From positions 22,379-86,378 of the forward strand of contig NZ_KB903370.1 in assembly GCF_000379665.1 (NCBI RefSeq): DNA of 64,000 nucleotides, given 5' to 3'. The notes beneath the pieces are model-generated. The model was not told where the DNA came from. It ran no database searches and worked only from the letters and a program-made list of their open reading frames with translations. The position numbers and the translations under genes were made by a program. Position 1 is the first letter of the stretch. Every line of letters starts with the position of its first letter. This document shows positions 25,380-34,374 of the stretch, one piece after another. The DNA comes from Butyricimonas synergistica DSM 23225. Its GTDB lineage: Bacteria > Bacteroidota > Bacteroidia > Bacteroidales > Marinifilaceae.

Positions 25380-26777
25380 CTAGCGAGAGTGATTGAACCC
25401 TCTCGGTTTCTGCGGTTCTTTGTTTCTCCACGCGAGAGCGCTGTTAGTCGGTTCTTTCAAAGCGTCTAACTGTTTCACGCAACGACGAATGTCTTCCATC
25501 AACAAGTCGGCAAGGTCGATACCCGTACCCTGGCGGACAACGACACGCATGATAATCACGTCCTCCATTGCCTTCGGCATCGTGTAGGCGGGCACTTGCC
25601 ATCCTTCCACGTGCAGGGCGTCGGATAAATCATACAGCGTCCAGTTGCGTTTCGGGTCTTCTTTCAGTTTCCATATAAACAACGGGTTCGGCATATCATT
25701 ACTGAAGAACTCGAACAATCCTGTCTCTTGTAATTGTTTTTTCAAGTACAAGCACACGTTAAGGCAATTTTGTTGCACTTTCCTGTATCCCTCTTTACCC
25801 AGGCGCAAGAATTGATAGTATTGAGCCAGCACTTGGTTACCCGGACGGGAGAAGTTGATGGAAATACTCGGGATATTAGCCCCCAAATAGTTCACGGCAA
25901 AGTTCATCTCTTCCGGTAAGTATTGTTTGTCTTTCCAAACCACCCAGCCCACACCGGGATATACCATGCCGAACTTGTGCCCGGATGTACTGATAGAAAG
26001 TACCCATTTCAAACGGAAATCCCACAACGTGTCCGGGTCAATGAACGGGTGAATGAAACCTCCCGTGGCAGCGTCCACGTGGATACAGATTTCCCACCCC
26101 TTCTCTGCATTCAATTTATCCAACGCGTCATTGATCTCCTTCACGTTATCATTCAGACCGGTGATAGTCACACCTTGAATAGGCACAACGCAAATCGTGT
26201 TCTCGTCACACATCTTCACTACATCCCGCGGGTCAAGCGTGATCTTGTCCATGGTCACGGGCACCATACGCATCTCTACATCCCAGTAGATAGCGAATTT
26301 CTCCCACACCACCTGCATACAGGTTGAAATGATGAAATTCGGTTTATCGGTGGGAAGACCTTTTGCCCGGCGTCTTTTCTGCCAACGTTTCAAGGCGGCG
26401 ATACCACCCAACATACAAGCCTCGGAAGACCCCACGGTACTCGTACCCGTGCAATAGGGTTTCTCGGGAGAGTTCCACAATTTGGCGAGGATATTCACGC
26501 AACGGCGCTCGATCTCGGCGGTCTGCGGGTATTCCGTCTTATCAATCATGTTTTTATCCATGTTCTCGGTCATCACCTTCCGGGCGTAATCGTCCATCCA
26601 CGTGGTCACGAAAGTAGCCAAATTCAAACGTGAGTTCCCGTCGAGCATTGCCTCGTCGTGAACCATTTGATAAGCCACTTCGCCCGGCATCATTCCCTCA
26701 GGCATCTCGTACTTAGGCGCAACCCGTGCCTCTTCATCTGTCCCAAAAACCGGTGTGATAGGATTTTCTGTCTTCAT
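25380..26777 (-). CDS. gadB: Glutamate decarboxylase
   Basis: A PLP-dependent enzyme converting glutamate to GABA plus CO2 and using up one cytoplasmic proton. The 465 residues match GadB length. PLP contacts are visible: GTSTVGSSEACMLGG (111-125), HVDAATGGF (233-241) and the Schiff-base Lys268 in SISTSGHKFGMVYPGVGW. The C-terminus ends GFNHSR with His463; E. coli GadB ends with His465 near the tail, which closes the active site at neutral pH, so similar pH gating is plausible. It is encoded opposite to gadC-glsA-channel and converges on them, so it has its own promoter near 26780-26900. Confidence 0.95.
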   Translation of the reverse strand: MKTENPITPVFGTDEEARVAPKYEMPEGMMPGEVAYQMVHDEAMLDGNSRLNLATFVTTWMDDYARKVMTENMDKNMIDKTEYPQTAEIERRCVNILAKLWNSPEKPYCTGTSTVGSSEACMLGGIAALKRWQKRRRAKGLPTDKPNFIISTCMQVVWEKFAIYWDVEMRMVPVTMDKITLDPRDVVKMCDENTICVVPIQGVTITGLNDNVKEINDALDKLNAEKGWEICIHVDAATGGFIHPFIDPDTLWDFRLKWVLSISTSGHKFGMVYPGVGWVVWKDKQYLPEEMNFAVNYLGANIPSISINFSRPGNQVLAQYYQFLRLGKEGYRKVQQNCLNVCLYLKKQLQETGLFEFFSNDMPNPLFIWKLKEDPKRNWTLYDLSDALHVEGWQVPAYTMPKAMEDVIIMRVVVRQGTGIDLADLLMEDIRRCVKQLDALKEPTNSALAWRNKEPQKPRGFNHSR

Positions 26778-26916
26778 AATTTAATTAGTTTAGTTTATTT
26801 TATAACGAAAAATAAATCGTCGTTCTTTCCGACGTCGCTAATAATTACGTGACCGAATCCCGAAGGTTTCAACCTCTCACCACATTTAACAACACTTGCA
26901 ATTTGCTGACACTTGC

Positions 26917-26970
26917 AATTGAAAATTGAAAATGAACTCCTTCCCCCTTCGGGTACTTCAATTTTCAATT
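26917..26970. terminator. Perfect 14-base AT stem at the end of the pentapeptide-repeat gene
   Basis: AATTGAAAATTGAA (26917-26930) and TTCAATTTTCAATT (26957-26970) are perfect inverted copies. The right arm covers the stop of the minus-strand pentapeptide gene at 26958, so transcripts of that gene fold here. The arm sequence belongs to an AT repeat family scattered in the intergenic spaces of this window. Confidence 0.55.
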
Positions 26971-27644
26971 ATTTCATCCTTTACCACCAAACCTAGCAAC
27001 CGGGAAAAATCCAACGCCTGCAATGACGTGACGACAACTCCCCGCAAATCTTCCGGGTTCAAGCGGATGCCTGCCAACTGGCAGGAACGAAAATCCATTC
27101 CCCGCAACGTGGCACGGGAAAACTCCGCTTCCGTGAGGTTACACGTATCGAAACACACCGGGGAGAATGTGCAATGCTCGAAACTCCCGCTCTGCATATC
27201 GCTATGCGCGAACGACACTTGCTTCATCCGGCTCATGGAAAAGTTCACGTACCGGGCATTGCAATGATGCACGAGCACGTGATTCAAGCTACATTCTCCC
27301 AGGTTCGTCCCCAACAACTTGCAAGCGACAAACTCTACACGGTAGAATGCTGCCTCGAAAAAAGACACATTTGACAAATCGCAATTCTCGAACCGCACGT
27401 CGCTCACCTGTGCCCCCCGGAAACTACAATTACTAAACGTCACCCCGTTAAACACGCAGTGATTCAATTCCAGATCGGCGACCTCTGCCCCGTCCACACA
27501 CTCCTTCCGGAACACCCCATCGCACACCTCCTCATCCCTCAACAATTCCTCCAGCGTTTTCACGCTTTCCCTCACCCCCTGCACCACGGGAGGGACTATC
27601 TTCATCTCGTTGCTGCCCTTGCCTGCCTTCTGTCTCAATGCCAT
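26958..27644 (-). CDS. Pentapeptide-repeat protein
   Basis: 228 residues. From about 55 to 205 it shows continuous five-residue repeats with a central F/L and the pattern A(D/N)Lxx: VADLELNHCVFNGVTFSNCS, FENCDLSNVSFFEAAF, LTEAEFSRATLRGMDF. These fold into a right-handed quadrilateral beta helix. The shape recalls Qnr/MfpA-type DNA mimics that protect gyrase, but the family is broad and most members have other or unknown roles. The N-terminal ~40 residues are charged and non-repeating. No signal peptide. Confidence 0.82.
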   Translation of the reverse strand: MALRQKAGKGSNEMKIVPPVVQGVRESVKTLEELLRDEEVCDGVFRKECVDGAEVADLELNHCVFNGVTFSNCSFRGAQVSDVRFENCDLSNVSFFEAAFYRVEFVACKLLGTNLGECSLNHVLVHHCNARYVNFSMSRMKQVSFAHSDMQSGSFEHCTFSPVCFDTCNLTEAEFSRATLRGMDFRSCQLAGIRLNPEDLRGVVVTSLQALDFSRLLGLVVKDEIIEN

Positions 27645-27773
27645 AACTTCTTTCGTCTAATCATCATATTACCGTTCCAAAGATAACATTTTTTCCATCG
27701 GACAGTCATAGTATCCCACAACTTTTACACCCGATTTTCAGTATAAACGATGATAACATTAACAGACCGAGTC

Positions 27774-29420
27774 ATGGAACAAAGTTTTTTAAAACTAATA
27801 GAACACAGCATAAAAGAACATTGGCATCTGCCGTCACTCACGGACTACCAGGGAGCGGAACACAATTATAAAGACGTGGCACGCTGGATCGAGAAACTAC
27901 ATATCCTGTTTGAAAGAAGCGGCATCCAACCGGGCGACAAGATTGCCCTGTGCAGCCGTAACACTTCGAACTGGGGAATCGTTTTCCTCGCCACGCTGAC
28001 ATACGGCGCCGTTGCCGTTCCCATCCTGAACGAATTCCGCCCGGACACCATACACCATATTATCAACCACTCCGGGGCACGCCTGCTCTTCGTCGGCAAA
28101 TCCGTGTGGGACAACATCGACCACGGGGAAATGCCCGGACTGGCGGGAATACTTGCCATAGCGGACTACTCGGTGATCTCTTCCGACAATGCGGCAATGG
28201 CGGAAACAGTACCCGTGCTGGAAGAATTATTCAAGCAGAAACACCCGGAAGGGCTTCAATTACGGGACGTGCACTACCGGGTGGAACATCCCGATGAACT
28301 GGCGATGATAAACTATACCTCCGGGACAACCAGCTCGCCCAAGGGCGTAATGCTGCCCTACCGCAGTATGTGGTCGAACCTCCGCTACGCTCTCGACCAG
28401 ATGGGCTACACACCCGGCGAGAAACTCGTGTCCATCCTCACGATGGCACACATGTACGGGCTTGCCTTCGAATTCATCTACCCGTTCGCCAGCGGGATAC
28501 ACATCTATTTCCTGCAAAAGATGCCCTCCCCGAAGATACTAGGCGAAGTATTCGCGGATATCCGCCCGCACCTCATCGTGGCAGTGCCGTTAATTATCGA
28601 GAAAATCATCAAAAGCCGCGTACTCCCCCAGTTGGAACGATTCCACATCAAGCTCATGCTAAAAATACCCGTGCTGGGAGGCAAGATTCGCCACAAGATC
28701 AAACAACAAATCCTCGATGCTTTCGGCGGACGATTCAAACTCCTCGCTGTCGGGGGAGCGGCACTGAACAAAGAAGTCGAGGCATTCCTCCACTCCGTGA
28801 AATTTCCCTACACGGTGGGTTACGGAATGACGGAATGCGGTCCGGCAATCGCCTTCGACCACTGGCAGACCTTCCGCCCCACCTCTTGCGGCAAGGCTGT
28901 AGACCGCATGGAGATCAGGATCGAGTCCGACGACCCCTTCAACAAGGTGGGCGAAATACTCACGAAAGGCGCAAATGTCATGAAAGGCTATTTTAATAAC
29001 CCCGAGGCGACGGGAACCGTCCTTTCCCCCGATGGATGGCTCCACACCGGGGACCTCGGCGTGCTGGACAAAGATGGTTACCTCTATATCAAGGGGCGCA
29101 GCAAAAGCCTTATCCTAGGTCCCAGCGGGCAGAATATCTACCCGGAAGAGATCGAAGATATACTGAACGCGCAACCCTACGTGGCGGAGTCGCTCGTGAT
29201 CGAGAAAGACGGGAAACTCACCGCCCTTGTCTACCCTGACGCCGAAGCGATGAAGCAGAATAAAATCACGAAAGAAGCCCTCCACAAGATCGTCAACGAA
29301 ACCCGCAAAACAGTAAACCAGCAACTCCCGGCATACAGCCAGATTGTCCGCGTACAGATACACGAGGAAGAGTTCGAGAAGACCCCGAAGCGGAGCATAA
29401 AACGGTTCCTTTACCAATAA
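27774..29420 (+). CDS. AMP-forming acyl-CoA ligase, copy 1
   Basis: A long-chain fatty-acid-CoA-ligase-type enzyme that activates a carboxylic acid with ATP and joins it to CoA. Motifs: INYTSGTTSSPKGVMLPYRS (P-loop, near 180), GYGMTECGPAIAF near 360, GWLHTGDLGVLDKDGYLYIK near 430, and a C-terminal lysine region EKTPKRSIKRFLYQ. I use the ATG at 27774 (MEQSFLKLIEHSIKEHW) rather than 27750 because the paralogue at 30409 starts at the same place (MEESFIYYIESSIKENW). The copies share most of their residues. The substrate is unknown. Confidence 0.88.
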   Translation: MEQSFLKLIEHSIKEHWHLPSLTDYQGAEHNYKDVARWIEKLHILFERSGIQPGDKIALCSRNTSNWGIVFLATLTYGAVAVPILNEFRPDTIHHIINHSGARLLFVGKSVWDNIDHGEMPGLAGILAIADYSVISSDNAAMAETVPVLEELFKQKHPEGLQLRDVHYRVEHPDELAMINYTSGTTSSPKGVMLPYRSMWSNLRYALDQMGYTPGEKLVSILTMAHMYGLAFEFIYPFASGIHIYFLQKMPSPKILGEVFADIRPHLIVAVPLIIEKIIKSRVLPQLERFHIKLMLKIPVLGGKIRHKIKQQILDAFGGRFKLLAVGGAALNKEVEAFLHSVKFPYTVGYGMTECGPAIAFDHWQTFRPTSCGKAVDRMEIRIESDDPFNKVGEILTKGANVMKGYFNNPEATGTVLSPDGWLHTGDLGVLDKDGYLYIKGRSKSLILGPSGQNIYPEEIEDILNAQPYVAESLVIEKDGKLTALVYPDAEAMKQNKITKEALHKIVNETRKTVNQQLPAYSQIVRVQIHEEEFEKTPKRSIKRFLYQ

Positions 29421-29614
29421 GCCCGCAAGGGACAACCGCTTTTCACGACCTTATCACCCCTCGAACAGGGCAACATGACATCTTAATCCATTCAAAATTT
29501 GCATTTTATTCTTATTTTTATTATCTTGTCATGGAAATTGCACCACGCGGGAAGTGGTACGCAATTTGTTACACATACAACAAGAGTTATATTCACACGA
29601 AAAACAACAAGAAC

Positions 29615-30196
29615 ATGAAAACACTGAAAACAATCCTTCCGATAGGAATACTTTTATTCTTCTGCCTGTCCGCGGTAGCGGAGAAAAAGCAGAAGACGGA
29701 TACTGCCGCCCTAGGCAAGATAGAGCGATTAATGAAAAGCCGGATATTCTACGTCGAAGTGGACGAGGCTTACCCCAGCGGCAATAGCAGCGTAACAATC
29801 AACTCCAAGTACGGGCAAAAACGCATCGGTGGAGAAGGTTACGTTTCCCTAGCGACAAACCAAGGACAAATCTTCTTCCTTGATACGATTGCCACAGGAC
29901 GCCTGCCGTTCTTCGGACGGGCATACTCGGTGCCTTACGGTGAAGGAGGCGGGGTAGAATTCGAGAAAGCCAAAATATACGATGAGTCGTTCAAGGTAAT
30001 CAAAAAGCGGAAAAAGAACTATATCGAGTACAAATTCAACGTGAGAAACCGCAACGACGTCTTCAACTTCTACATCGAGGTGTACGCTAACGGCAAATGC
30101 TCGGTCAACGTGACTAGCAACAACCGTGCCTCCATCTCTTACGGCGGTAAACTCACCCCGATTCCGGAAGACAAGAAAAAAGCAATGGGTTTATAA
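29615..30196 (+). CDS. DUF4251 exported protein
   Basis: A 193-residue protein from ATG 29615 (the frame is open from 29531). An N-terminal signal peptide, MKTLKTILPIGILLFFCLSA, is followed by the DUF4251 domain, a beta-rich fold common in Bacteroidota: SRIFYVEVDEAYPSGNSSVT, GYVSLATNQGQIFFLDTIA, and NYIEYKFNVRNRNDVFNFYI. The AYP/LPFFGRAYSVPYG pattern is typical. No biochemical role is known. It sits between two paralogous acyl-CoA ligase genes. Confidence 0.85.
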   Translation: MKTLKTILPIGILLFFCLSAVAEKKQKTDTAALGKIERLMKSRIFYVEVDEAYPSGNSSVTINSKYGQKRIGGEGYVSLATNQGQIFFLDTIATGRLPFFGRAYSVPYGEGGGVEFEKAKIYDESFKVIKKRKKNYIEYKFNVRNRNDVFNFYIEVYANGKCSVNVTSNNRASISYGGKLTPIPEDKKKAMGL

Positions 30197-30337
30197 AGTT
30201 ATAAAGTTCATAAAGTTTATAAAGTTACGGACATCCTCCGGACCATACTTACAATCGGTTCATACTCCCGTAAATCAAGCATCCGCAAGGTCTACAAACT
30301 TTATAAACTTTATGAACCTTACAAACTTTACAAACTT
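30193..30337 (+). repeat. Palindromic intergenic element, copy C
   Basis: The left arm (30193-30229) is made of repeats of the type TATAAAGTT/CATAAAGTT. The right arm (about 30283-30337) is made of complementary units CAAACTTTA/TAAACTTTA. The middle keeps CGGACATCCTCCGGACC and GCATCCGCAAGGTC, echoing copies A and B. The element starts over the last codon of the DUF4251 gene and fills the spacer before the second ligase. Confidence 0.75.
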
Positions 30338-30376
30338 ATCCCCTTCTCCCCGTTACCGACTTCCCGAAATTATTCG

Positions 30377-30384
30377 TACCTTTG
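30377..30384 (+). promoter_or_regulatory. Probable -7 box for the second acyl-CoA ligase
   Basis: TACCTTTG matches TAnnTTTG, 24 bases before the ATG at 30409. The -33 region is weak (GTTAC at 30352-30356). Confidence 0.4.
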
Positions 30385-30408
30385 ACATTTGTTTGAAAGT
30401 TACCTAAA

Positions 30409-32058
30409 ATGGAAGAAAGTTTTATCTATTATATTGAGAGTAGTATCAAAGAAAATTGGGACCGTCCGGCGTTGACAGACTACCAGGGAGTAAATTGTAA
30501 CTACAAAGACGTTGCCCGAAAGATTGAGAAACTACATATCTTGTTCGAGCATGCGGGCATCAAAAAAGGAGACAAAATCGCGCTATGCGGCAGAAACTCC
30601 ACGAACTGGGGAATAGCGTTCCTCGCCACACTCACTTACGGGGCGGTTGCCGTTCCCATCCTCAACGAATTTAAACCGGATAACATCCACAACATCGTGA
30701 ACCACTCGGAAGCACGCTTGCTTTTCGTGGGAAGCGTCGTGTGGGAAGGTTTGAACGAATCGTCCATGGAAGCATTGGAAGGCATCCTTAGCATGGAAGA
30801 CTACTCGGCTATCGTGTCACGAAGCCATTCGTTGACAAGCGCCCGGGAGCGACTGAATGAATTATTCGGGAAAAAATTCCCCGACCGTTTCCGCCCGGAA
30901 GACGTTACTTACGAGTACGACAAACCGGAAGAATTGGCAATCATCAACTACACGTCGGGAACCACCAGTTTCTCGAAAGGGGTTATGCTCCCTTACCGCA
31001 GCCTATGGTCAAACCTTGCGTTCGCTTTCGGGGTATTCGGGAAGATGCCCGGGGAACAGGTGATTTCCATGTTACCCATGGCACATATGTACGGGCTCGC
31101 CTTCGAGTTTATCTACGAATTTGCCAGCGGGGCACACGTGTTCTTCCTGACACGTACTCCCTCGCCGAAGATCATAGCGGACGCTTTCTCGACCATTCGC
31201 CCGAACCTGATTATTTCCGTGCCTCTGATCATCGAGAAGATCATCCGGAAGAAGGTTCTACCTTCACTGGAAAAACCACTAATCAAGCTGATGCTAAACT
31301 TACCGCTTCTCGACAAGAAGGTTAAAAATGCCATCCGCCAGAAAGTAATCGATGCCTTCGGGGGTAACTTCAAGGAACTGATCGTCGGGGGTGCCGCACT
31401 GAACAAGGAAGTGGAAGAATTCCTCCGTTCTATTAACTTCCCTTACACGGTGGGCTACGGGATGACCGAATGCGGTCCGATCCTCTCCTACGCGGGTTGG
31501 GAAACGTTCAAAAAGGGATCTTGCGGACGTGCCGTGCCTCGCATGGAGTTGAAGATAGATTCTCCCGACCCGGCACATATCGTGGGTGAAATCCTTGCCA
31601 AAGGCGATAACGTGATGCTCGGGTACTACAAGAACGAGTCGGCAACACATGCCGCATTCACTCCCGACGGGTGGTTGCGCACGGGCGACCTCGGGCTGAT
31701 AGACGAGGAAGGCAACCTCTTTATCAAGGGACGTTCCAAAAACATGATTCTGGGTCCCAGCGGGCAAAACATCTATCCGGAAGAGATCGAAGACCAACTG
31801 AACAATCTCCCTTACGTCTGCGAATCGATCGTCGTGGAAAAAGACGGTAAACTGACCGCATTAATCTATCCGGACTTCGAAGCAATCAATGCCGACAATA
31901 AAAACTCGGACGAGGCGATTACCGCTATCATGGAAGAGAACAAAAAACAAGTCAACGAAACTCTCCCGGCGTACAGTCAGATCGCCAGCGTGAAAATATA
32001 CAACGAAGAATTCGAGAAGACACCGAAAAAAAGCATCAAGAGGTTCTTGTATCAATAG
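30409..32058 (+). CDS. AMP-forming acyl-CoA ligase, copy 2
   Basis: 549 residues, a close paralogue of the ligase at 27774 with the same motifs: INYTSGTTSFSKGVMLPYRS near 185, GYGMTECGPILSYAGWE near 360, WLRTGDLGLIDEEGNLFIKG near 430, KTPKKSIKRFLYQ at the C-terminus. Both begin with the unusual MEESF/MEQSF-type helix and keep DYQG..NYKDVARKIEKLHILFE, so they arose by duplication. Differences concentrate in the loop around 135-175, which may alter substrate choice. It ends 9 bases from the convergent antiporter gene. Confidence 0.88.
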   Translation: MEESFIYYIESSIKENWDRPALTDYQGVNCNYKDVARKIEKLHILFEHAGIKKGDKIALCGRNSTNWGIAFLATLTYGAVAVPILNEFKPDNIHNIVNHSEARLLFVGSVVWEGLNESSMEALEGILSMEDYSAIVSRSHSLTSARERLNELFGKKFPDRFRPEDVTYEYDKPEELAIINYTSGTTSFSKGVMLPYRSLWSNLAFAFGVFGKMPGEQVISMLPMAHMYGLAFEFIYEFASGAHVFFLTRTPSPKIIADAFSTIRPNLIISVPLIIEKIIRKKVLPSLEKPLIKLMLNLPLLDKKVKNAIRQKVIDAFGGNFKELIVGGAALNKEVEEFLRSINFPYTVGYGMTECGPILSYAGWETFKKGSCGRAVPRMELKIDSPDPAHIVGEILAKGDNVMLGYYKNESATHAAFTPDGWLRTGDLGLIDEEGNLFIKGRSKNMILGPSGQNIYPEEIEDQLNNLPYVCESIVVEKDGKLTALIYPDFEAINADNKNSDEAITAIMEENKKQVNETLPAYSQIASVKIYNEEFEKTPKKSIKRFLYQ

Positions 32059-32067
32059 CAAGAACCT

Positions 32068-32997
32068 CTAAACTATCAAATATGCCGTGTACCCCACGTA
32101 AATCAAGAATAAAACAATCCCTTCCGGGCGTGCTATCCGGAAGCCCGTGCGCATAAAAGGCAAAAGCAGCAAGGACGAACCCAGCATCACTCCCATATCC
32201 AGCCAGTTGATCTGGTTCGTTTCCACGGGGGAAATCGTCGCCGTCAGTCCCAGCACGGCAAGCAAATTGAATATATTAGACCCAACCACGTTACCGATCG
32301 CGATATCTGTCCGTTTCTTGATTGCCGCCACGACGGAGGTTGCCAATTCCGGCATACTCGTTCCTGCCGCCACGATGGTCAAACCGATCACGGCCTCGCT
32401 CCATCCCAACGCTTTGGCAATAACCACGGCATTGTCCACCAGCAAACCGGAACCCCACACGAGCAATCCTAATCCCGCGATAACAAACACGACATCAAGC
32501 ATCCAACTCTTGGTAGGCTTCATCTCCTCGCCATCTTCTACAACCTCACCCCGCTTTGCCTTGTAAACACAATAAACCATATAGATACAAATCCCGGCAA
32601 AAAACAAAATACCCGCCCACCGGGGAAATTCCCCAGCGCGGAAAATAATAATAAACAAGACCGTCGCCAATAGCATCACCGGCATATCGAAACGTATCAA
32701 CCGCGGATTCACTCGTAAAGGATAAATCATCGCCGAGATACCCAATATAGCACAGACATTGAACACGTTCGACCCCATCACGTTTCCCACGGCTATCCCC
32801 GGATTCCCGTCCAAGGCAGACTGCACGCTCACTAACAATTCCGGCGCACTTGTCCCAAACGCTACGACGGTCAACCCCACGACCAGGGGTGAAATTCCAA
32901 AACGCACGGCAAGCGAGGAACTTCCTTTCACCAAAAAATCCGCCCCGAAATAAAGTACCGCGAGCGAAAGTATCACGAGAAAAATCGGTATCAGCAT
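32068..32997 (-). CDS. Calcium/sodium antiporter (CaCA family, YrbG type)
   Basis: A 309-residue inner-membrane protein with ten helices in two inverted halves. Each half has an alpha repeat: VVAFGTSAPELLVSVQSAL (near 46-64) and IVAAGTSMPELATSVVAAIK (near 209-228), with partner motifs GNVMGSNVFNVCAILG and GNVVGSNIFNLLAVLG. These provide the ion-binding acidic residues (Glu in PELL/PELA). It would exchange Ca2+ for Na+ or H+. It is convergent with the second ligase and divergent from the Nramp gene. Confidence 0.93.
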   Translation of the reverse strand: MLIPIFLVILSLAVLYFGADFLVKGSSSLAVRFGISPLVVGLTVVAFGTSAPELLVSVQSALDGNPGIAVGNVMGSNVFNVCAILGISAMIYPLRVNPRLIRFDMPVMLLATVLFIIIFRAGEFPRWAGILFFAGICIYMVYCVYKAKRGEVVEDGEEMKPTKSWMLDVVFVIAGLGLLVWGSGLLVDNAVVIAKALGWSEAVIGLTIVAAGTSMPELATSVVAAIKKRTDIAIGNVVGSNIFNLLAVLGLTATISPVETNQINWLDMGVMLGSSLLLLPFMRTGFRIARPEGIVLFLIYVGYTAYLIV

Positions 32998-33066
32998 GAA
33001 AACTAAAAGTTAAAAGTTAAAAACTAAAAGTTCACGATCACGAGAACAATTATTCATCGTTATTCG

Positions 33067-33074
33067 TACTTTTG
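33067..33074 (+). promoter_or_regulatory. Probable -7 box for the Nramp transporter
   Basis: TACTTTTG fits TAnnTTTG and ends 33 bases before the ATG at 33107. The short palindrome-like TTTGAAGTTTCAAA (33072-33085) overlapping its 3' side could be an operator for metal-dependent control; this is speculative. Confidence 0.4.
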
Positions 33075-33106
33075 AAGTTTCAAAAATAAGAATAAAATAT
33101 CACGAT

Positions 33107-34369
33107 ATGCTAAAGCATTTCAAAGAATTACTCAACACGGCAAAACACTCCCCGAAACTGGGCGGATTGGAAATATTCAAGTATATCGGACCGGGACTGC
33201 TCGTCACCGTTGGCTTTATCGATCCGGGCAACTGGGCGTCCAACCTTGCCGCCGGAGCCGAGTTCGGATATGCCCTGCTGTGGATGGTGACCCTATCGAC
33301 GATCATGTTGATTGTCTTGCAACACAACGTGGCTCACTTGGGTATCGCCTCTGGGTTGTGCCTTTCGGAAGCCACCAGCGAATACCTGAAACCCCGCTAC
33401 GCTAAAGGCATTCTTTACTCCGCCATGCTCGCTTCCGTATCCACCTCGCTCGCCGAGATACTGGGAGGCGCCATTGCCCTGCAAATGTTGTTCAACATTC
33501 CCATACGTGCCGGTTCGCTGCTCGTGATGATTTTCGTGGTGATTATGCTCTTCACGAATACTTACCGGGTAATCGAGAAATGGATTATCGCTTTCGTGTC
33601 GATCATCGGCTTGTCGTTCATATACGAACTCTCGCTAGTCAATATTGATTGGAACGAAGCGCTCCCCGCTTGGGTAACCCCCGCTTTCCCGGAGGGCTCT
33701 ATGGTTGTTATCATGAGTGTACTCGGTGCCGTGGTGATGCCCCACAATCTTTTTCTGCACTCGGAAATCATTCAGAGCCGGCAATGGAACATTCAAGACG
33801 ATAAAATCATCAAAAAGCAATTGCGTTACGAGTATGCCGACACGATACTCTCCATGGTGATCGGTTGGGCAATCAACAGTGCCATGATCCTGCTTGCCGC
33901 TGCCACGTTCTTCAAAAGCGGTACTCCCGTCACGGAACTCGAGCAAGCCAATTCGCTGCTGACCCCGCTATTAGGCAACAACGCCGCCGTGATCTTTGCC
34001 GTGGCACTCTTGTTCGCCGGGATTTCCTCGACCATCACTTCCGGCATGGCGGCAGGTTCTATCTTTGCCGGCATCTACAAGGAACCTTACGATATCAAGG
34101 ACAACCACTCCAAGATCGGCGTACTGTCGTCCCTCGTTCTTGCCTTTGCCCTGATCATGCTCATATCGAACCCGTTCCAAGGCTTGATCTATTCGCAAAT
34201 GGCACTCAGCGTGCAACTGCCCATCACGATCTTCACGCAGGTTCACCTCACCTCGTCGTCCAAAGTCATGGGTAAATATAAAAATTCCGCGTACACCAAA
34301 TGGTTGCTATATGTCATCGGGGCGATCGTCACACTCCTCAACATCATGCTACTGGTAAGTTTCTTTTAA
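33107..34369 (+). CDS. Nramp divalent metal ion transporter
   Basis: A 420-residue transporter of the Nramp/MntH family, importing Mn2+ or Fe2+ with protons. The metal-site motifs are present: DPGNWASNLAAGAEFGY in helix 1 (about 45-61) and MPHNLFLHSEII in helix 6 (about 209-220). The 11-helix length is normal. It is a single gene, converging with the sigma factor gene (34375) with 5 bases between stops. Confidence 0.9.
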   Translation: MLKHFKELLNTAKHSPKLGGLEIFKYIGPGLLVTVGFIDPGNWASNLAAGAEFGYALLWMVTLSTIMLIVLQHNVAHLGIASGLCLSEATSEYLKPRYAKGILYSAMLASVSTSLAEILGGAIALQMLFNIPIRAGSLLVMIFVVIMLFTNTYRVIEKWIIAFVSIIGLSFIYELSLVNIDWNEALPAWVTPAFPEGSMVVIMSVLGAVVMPHNLFLHSEIIQSRQWNIQDDKIIKKQLRYEYADTILSMVIGWAINSAMILLAAATFFKSGTPVTELEQANSLLTPLLGNNAAVIFAVALLFAGISSTITSGMAAGSIFAGIYKEPYDIKDNHSKIGVLSSLVLAFALIMLISNPFQGLIYSQMALSVQLPITIFTQVHLTSSSKVMGKYKNSAYTKWLLYVIGAIVTLLNIMLLVSFF

Positions 34370-34374
34370 GTCAT

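Noticed and set aside
26958..27644. Naming the pentapeptide-repeat protein a quinolone-resistance (Qnr) protein
   Set aside because: The repeat fold alone does not establish gyrase protection; the family is broad.
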